A stretch of DNA of 45,053 bases from Vicinamibacterales bacterium (GTDB lineage Bacteria > Acidobacteriota > Vicinamibacteria > Vicinamibacterales > UBA2999), in contig JAUXWO010000054.1 in NCBI GenBank assembly GCA_030680175.1, positions 1 through 45,053 on the forward strand. The letters run 5' to 3'. Both the position numbers and the translations under genes were made by a program. The notes beneath the pieces are model-generated. The model saw only the letters and a program-made list of their open reading frames with translations. It had not been told where the DNA came from and made no database searches. This document shows positions 41,405 through 45,053 of this stretch, piece after piece; within the stretch, counting starts at the first letter, position 1; every line of letters begins with the position of its first letter.

Positions 41405-42438
41405 TGATGCGCCCCCCCGGCACCCTTCTGATTCGCCTGGCCCGCGCGTGGTTCGACGAGGGCACGGCCACGCGCGTCTTCGAACCGCTCATCGCCGACT
41501 GGCAGCGGGAGTGGGCCGACGCGCGCACCGCCTCCCCGGCACGACGCGGGTGGATCCTGGCGACGGGACTCGCCGCGTACCTCCGCACGCTCCTCACATG
41601 TGGTGGACGCGACGTGTTCGGGGTTCCTGCAGCGAGGAACGCGGTACGGTTCGCGATCGCATTCGCAGTCGCACTGGCAGCAGGCGCGCTCGCCCACGTG
41701 GGCCCGCTGTTTCTGGCGATCAGTCGTCTCAGCCCGATGCCTTGGACCCCCGCCGCCCTTGGCCGGCTTGTCGTCGAGGCGGCGCCGTTGCTTGTCGCCC
41801 TCGCCATGCTTCCGGCCGTGGCATGGTTGCATCGAGGCGCGCTGCATCGCAAGGGGCGGACGGCCCTGCAGTTCACAGTCCTGGGCGCCCTCGCGACGCT
41901 GTTGATTGCCGGGTGGCTAGCGCCGATCGCGAATCGCCCGCTCATCCGTCAATGGATGATCGAGTACGAGCAGCACCTCGACCGGGAATCCGAGGCCCGT
42001 CGACTCACCTTGGCGCACACCGTCCGGGCGCTCCGTCCACGGACGCTCGACGAGCGTATGGCACTCGAACTCGGCATGCCTGGCCAGCGCACGTTGCCCG
42101 GCTTGTGGTCGCTGTCGGGAGAGTCGACGGCGCTCGGACGCGACCCGTTGACCACACTGGCGTTGCACCGCAGGCTGCAGTGGCCCGTGCTGGCGTTTGT
42201 TCTGGGCCTGCTCGGCTGGACCCTCTCGGCCGCGACGAAAGCCAGCCCGGCGCGCCTGGGTCTGTGGTGGACCCTGTCCAGCGTGCTGATGTTCGCGGCG
42301 ACGCGCGTGCCAACTGAAGTCAGGTTCAGCGTCTGGGGAGCGTGGATGCCGGTCGCGGTGTTTGGCGTCGCGGTGATCGCGCTCGCCGTGGGCGGTCGGT
42401 CTGGCCGAGAGACGACGCACGCCGCGCGGGCGTGTTGA
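41404..42438 (+). CDS. Membrane protein paired with PadR, function unknown
   Basis: The N-terminal 40 residues (LIRLARAWFDEGTATRVFEPLIADWQREWADA) resemble the cytoplasmic prefix of PadR-linked permease-like proteins in Acidobacteriota. Six hydrophobic segments follow with a long soluble loop at about residues 185-250. It is not a recognised transporter. Co-translation with PadR (TGATG overlap) suggests the pair acts together. Confidence 0.75.
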   Translation: MMRPPGTLLIRLARAWFDEGTATRVFEPLIADWQREWADARTASPARRGWILATGLAAYLRTLLTCGGRDVFGVPAARNAVRFAIAFAVALAAGALAHVGPLFLAISRLSPMPWTPAALGRLVVEAAPLLVALAMLPAVAWLHRGALHRKGRTALQFTVLGALATLLIAGWLAPIANRPLIRQWMIEYEQHLDRESEARRLTLAHTVRALRPRTLDERMALELGMPGQRTLPGLWSLSGESTALGRDPLTTLALHRRLQWPVLAFVLGLLGWTLSAATKASPARLGLWWTLSSVLMFAATRVPTEVRFSVWGAWMPVAVFGVAVIALAVGGRSGRETTHAARAC

Positions 42439-42442
42439 ACCC

Positions 42443-42541
42443 GCCGGCGGAAGCCGGCCTCCGGCTCGCCGATCCCCCGAGCGCCGGAGCGCGTGCCCAC
42501 AAGGGCCGCAGGCCCGAGCCCACCGCGCGCCGAAGGCGCGC
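42443..42541. other. Three short hairpins after the PadR-linked gene
   Basis: GCCGGC-GGAA-GCCGGC (42443-42458), GGGCC-GCA-GGCCC (42503-42515) and GCGCGCC-GAA-GGCGCGC (42525-42541) lie in order after the stop codon. Any may end the rightward transcript; none has a T-run. Confidence 0.5.
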
Positions 42542-42545
42542 CCCC

Positions 42546-42645
42546 ATCAACAGATCAACAGATCAACAGATCAGCAGATAGATCGCACATCTGAAGATCG
42601 CACATCAGATCTCCAGATCACCACATCACGAGATCACCAGATGCC
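42546..42645. repeat. GATCAACA/GATCACCA word array
   Basis: Three ATCAACAG words lead into GATCACCACATCACGAGATC, shared with the arrays near 38180 and 39050. It ends just before the lpdA terminator. Confidence 0.8.
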
Positions 42646-42647
42646 GT

Positions 42648-42675
42648 CAAGCCCCGCTATTTTCGGCGGGGCTTG
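42648..42675. terminator. Hairpin over the lpdA stop codon
   Basis: CAAGCCCCGC (42648-42657) pairs with GCGGGGCTTG (42666-42675), with an AT-rich loop that contains the lpdA stop. The last codons of lpdA therefore lie in the stem. No T-run follows on the minus strand. Confidence 0.6.
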
Positions 42676-44066
42676 TACACATGAGTGGCTTGCCCGAAGA
42701 ACACCTCGGCGGCTTCCATCACCGTCTCGGACAGCGTCGGGTGGGCGTGGATGGTGAGCTTCAGGTCCGAGGCCGTCGCGCCCATTTCGATCGCGAGCAC
42801 GGCCTCCGCGATCAGCTCGCCGGCGCCGGACCCGACGATGCCGACGCCGAGGACGCGTTCGGTGGCGGGGTCGATGAGCATCTTGGTCATGCCGTCGACG
42901 CGATCGATCGCGATCGCGCGGCCGGACGCGCCCCACGGGAAGCGCACGACCTCGACGGTCAGGCCCTTCGCCGCGGCCTCGGTCTCGGTGAGGCCGGCCC
43001 AGGCGATCTCCGGGTCGGTGAAGACGACGGCGGGAATCGCGAGGGGCTCGAACACCGCCTTGTGGCCGGCGATCGCCTCGATGGCGACGCGTGCCTCGTG
43101 CGACGCCTTGTGCGCCAGCATCGGCTCGCCGGCGACGTCGCCGATCGCGAAGATCGTCGGCTCGGCGGTGCGGCGCTGCGGGTCGGTCTCGATGAAGCCC
43201 TTGGCGTTCACCGTGACCTTCGTGCGGTCGAGACCGGGCACCTTCGAGTTGGGCCGGCGGCCGATCGAGACGAGCACGTAGTCGTAGGTCTGCTCCGCGG
43301 GTGCGCCCTCGCCGTCGAACGCCACCGTGATGCCCTTCTTCGCCTCCTTCATGGAGGTGACCTTCGTGGCGAGCATCACCTTCTCGAAGGTCTGCTCGAC
43401 GCGGTTGGCCAGGTACTTCACGAGATCGCGGTCGGCGCCCGGCAGCAGGCCCGGCGTCATCTCGACGACCGAGACCTTCGTCCCGAGCGCCGCGTACACC
43501 GAGCCCAGTTCCAGGCCGATGTAGCCGCCCCCGACGACGAGCATCGTCTTCGGGATCTCGGGGAGATCGAGCGCGCCGGTGGAATCGAGCACGCGGGGGC
43601 TGTCGATCGTGAGCGACGGGATCGTCGTCGGGTGCGACCCGGTCGCGAGGACGATCGCATCCACCTCGACCTGCTGCTCCCCGCCCCCCGTGAGGGCCAC
43701 GGTGAACGTCTTCGGCCCGGTGAGCGTTGCCCGCCCCTGCAGGTAGGTGACCTTGCGGAGCTTCGCCACCTGCCCCGTGCCGCTCGTCAGCTTCTCGACG
43801 ACGCGGTCCTTGTAGGCGCGGAGCTTGCCGACATCGACCTTCGGCTTCCCGAAGTCGATGCCCCACTCCGAGGCGTGGCTCGCTTCGTCGAGCACCTTGG
43901 CGACGTGCAGCAGCGCCTTCGACGGGATGCACCCCCGGTACAGGCACACGCCTCCGGGGTTCTTCTCCTCGTCAACGAGGGTGACCTCCATTCCGAGGTC
44001 GGCGGCGTAGAACGCGGCGGCGTACCCTCCCGGGCCCGCGCCAATGACGGCGATACGTGTAGACAT
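42657..44066 (-). CDS. lpdA: Dihydrolipoyl dehydrogenase (E3)
   Basis: An FAD/NAD disulfide oxidoreductase of 469 residues: FAD loop GAGPGGYAAAFYAA, redox disulfide Cys41/Cys46 in GGVCLYRGCIPSK, NAD loop VVGGGYIGLELGSVYAALG, ATG and GD motifs, and the C-terminal HAHPTLSE base. It reoxidises dihydrolipoyl groups of 2-oxoacid dehydrogenase complexes. The redox motif departs from the usual GGTCLNVGC (Val for Thr, Tyr-Arg for Asn-Val). It lies downstream of an E2 gene on the same strand. Confidence 0.95.
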   Translation of the reverse strand: MSTRIAVIGAGPGGYAAAFYAADLGMEVTLVDEEKNPGGVCLYRGCIPSKALLHVAKVLDEASHASEWGIDFGKPKVDVGKLRAYKDRVVEKLTSGTGQVAKLRKVTYLQGRATLTGPKTFTVALTGGGEQQVEVDAIVLATGSHPTTIPSLTIDSPRVLDSTGALDLPEIPKTMLVVGGGYIGLELGSVYAALGTKVSVVEMTPGLLPGADRDLVKYLANRVEQTFEKVMLATKVTSMKEAKKGITVAFDGEGAPAEQTYDYVLVSIGRRPNSKVPGLDRTKVTVNAKGFIETDPQRRTAEPTIFAIGDVAGEPMLAHKASHEARVAIEAIAGHKAVFEPLAIPAVVFTDPEIAWAGLTETEAAAKGLTVEVVRFPWGASGRAIAIDRVDGMTKMLIDPATERVLGVGIVGSGAGELIAEAVLAIEMGATASDLKLTIHAHPTLSETVMEAAEVFFGQATHVYKPRRK

Positions 44067-44081
44067 GGGAACTTCGCTGAT

Positions 44082-44159
44082 GGCTGTCGGCTATCGGCTC
44101 TCGGCTCCCAGCTGTTCGCCTCTGCCGCGCCGATCGCCGAAAGCCGAACGCCGAAAGCC
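44082..44159. repeat. TCGGCT inverted-arm element between E2 and E3
   Basis: Three TCGGCT words (44082-44106) are answered by inverse GCCGAAAG words (44135-44159). The family also appears at 20579-20609. It fills most of the 109-base gap. Confidence 0.75.
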
Positions 44160-44175
44160 TCGGCGCGGCGGGGCG

Positions 44176-45053
44176 CTAGCCCCGCAGCGCCAACGTGAAC
44201 GGTTGCTCCAGCGCGTCGATCACCCAGCGCAGGAAGCGGATGGCATCGGCGCCGTCGACCTGCCGGTGGTCGTAGGACAACGAGAGCGGCAACATGAGCC
44301 GCGGCTGGAACGCACCGTCCACCCACACGGGCTCGGTCGCGCCGCGCGAGAGGCCGAGGATCGCGACCTCGGGCCAGTTGACGATGGGCGTGAACGCCGT
44401 CCCGCCGATGCCGCCGAGATTCGTGATCGACATGGACCCGCCCGACATCTCGTCGAGCGAGAGCTTGCGCGCCTTCGCCTTCTCGGCGAGCTGCTGGATC
44501 TCGACCGACAGCTCGACGATGTTCTTCTTGTCGGCGTTGCGGATCACCGGCACGAGCAGGCCGTGTTCGGTGTCCACGGCGATGCCGACGTTGACGTACT
44601 TCTTGTAGATGACCGAGTCAGACGCCGCATCCACCGACGTGTTGAACTGCGGGAAGCGCTGCAGCGCGTGCGCGAGCACGTGCGCCACGATCGAGGTGAC
44701 GGTGAGCTTGCCGCCGGCCTTCTCGACCTCGCCGCCGAACTTCTTGCGCAGTTGCTCGAGCGCGGTGATGTCGGCCTTGTCGAACTGCGTCACGTGCGGG
44801 ATGGTGTGCCACGCGTGCGAGAGGTGCTCGGCCGTCTTGCGGCGGATGCCCGTCATCGGCTTGCGCTCGATGTCGCCCCACTTCGAGAAGTCGGGGAGCG
44901 CGGGGCCGGCGCCGGCCGGCCGGCCGGCGGCCGCCGCCTGCGCGCCGCCGAGGCTGCTCATCACCTTCCGCGAGAACTCCTTCACATCGTCCTGCGAGAT
45001 GCGCCCGCCGGGGCCGCTGCCGGGCACCTGCTGGATGTCGACGCCGATCTCGC
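44176..45053 (-). CDS. 2-oxoacid dehydrogenase acyltransferase (E2), N-terminus outside the window
   Basis: The frame is open to the window edge. The visible part starts in the peripheral subunit-binding domain (IGVDIQQVPGSGPGGRISQDDV), then an Ala/Gly-rich linker, then the catalytic domain with RKTAEHLSHAWHTIPHVTQFD and the active-site SYDHRQVDG. The lipoyl domain is missing here. It transfers acyl groups to CoA (acetyl, succinyl or branched-chain; pyruvate type is likely but not proven). With lpdA it forms part of a dehydrogenase complex operon. Confidence 0.93.
   Translation of the reverse strand, partial: EIGVDIQQVPGSGPGGRISQDDVKEFSRKVMSSLGGAQAAAAGRPAGAGPALPDFSKWGDIERKPMTGIRRKTAEHLSHAWHTIPHVTQFDKADITALEQLRKKFGGEVEKAGGKLTVTSIVAHVLAHALQRFPQFNTSVDAASDSVIYKKYVNVGIAVDTEHGLLVPVIRNADKKNIVELSVEIQQLAEKAKARKLSLDEMSGGSMSITNLGGIGGTAFTPIVNWPEVAILGLSRGATEPVWVDGAFQPRLMLPLSLSYDHRQVDGADAIRFLRWVIDALEQPFTLALRG

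Noticed and set aside
38173-42645. CRISPR array
   Set aside because: The words are 7-9 bp with no regular spacers and no cas genes are present.

Overview
The window looks like chromosomal DNA from a high-GC, Gram-negative, aerobic environmental bacterium. It encodes an Omp85-type outer-membrane barrel, several lipoproteins, Sec and Tat exported enzymes, and no phage, plasmid or insertion-sequence genes. The gene styles fit Acidobacteriota, perhaps Vicinamibacteria: peptidase/beta-propeller/barrel fusions, PadR regulators with membrane partners, DUF4097 proteins behind ECF sigma factors, and many short-word intergenic repeats. That taxonomic guess is inference; no rRNA or other marker gene lies in the window.

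Layout. 1-3.5 kb: the end of a TPM/YgcG-type protein, a LemA lipoprotein, then an ECF sigma / zinc anti-sigma / DUF4097 operon. 3.5-13.4 kb: single metabolic and accessory genes (two acetyltransferase/DinB genes around a 9-bp minisatellite, a Tat-exported PLP enzyme, a secreted M20 amidohydrolase, an alpha/beta hydrolase, DUF72, an RRM protein, a CusF-SCO lipoprotein, an EEP-family enzyme). 14-19.6 kb: a lipid-modification cluster (cyclopropane synthase-like, DUF1365, FAD oxidoreductase) divergent from an SDR and an MFS transporter. 19.7-25 kb: SPFH protein with an Arc-like mini protein, GNAT, desaturase, and a second ECF sigma / anti-sigma / TlpA operon. 25.2-28.4 kb: a large peptidase-propeller-barrel protein. 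28.5-30.6 kb: a thioesterase and a TPR/two-lobed aspartic protease.

30.7-37.5 kb is the clearest pathway block: aerobic benzoyl-CoA degradation. boxC, boxB, an enoyl-CoA hydratase and a 3-hydroxyacyl-CoA dehydrogenase run leftward, followed by an IclR regulator and a 7Fe-type ferredoxin. A TetR regulator diverges from boxC across a mirror-symmetric promoter/operator. boxA, boxD and a benzoate-CoA ligase are not in the window. 37.5-45 kb: a metallo-hydrolase, a four-helix-bundle gene, lipA, a PIN/Phd toxin-antitoxin pair, a PadR/membrane protein pair, then dihydrolipoyl dehydrogenase and a 2-oxoacid dehydrogenase E2 cut by the window end. lipA, E3 and E2 form a loose lipoyl-metabolism neighbourhood.

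The most unusual feature is the intergenic DNA. At least six families of short-word repeats (cores CACGAAGG, CGCAGAT, GTTCAAAG, GATCACCA, TCGGCT, GCAGATT) recur between genes. Several copies share one architecture: two inverted arms built of tandem 7-9 bp words, closing on an inner hairpin. A separate element with 27-bp inverted ends and a 30-unit 9-bp minisatellite are also present. Many genes have a -10-like TANANT hexamer only 6-9 bases before the ATG, suggesting leaderless or very short-leader transcription.
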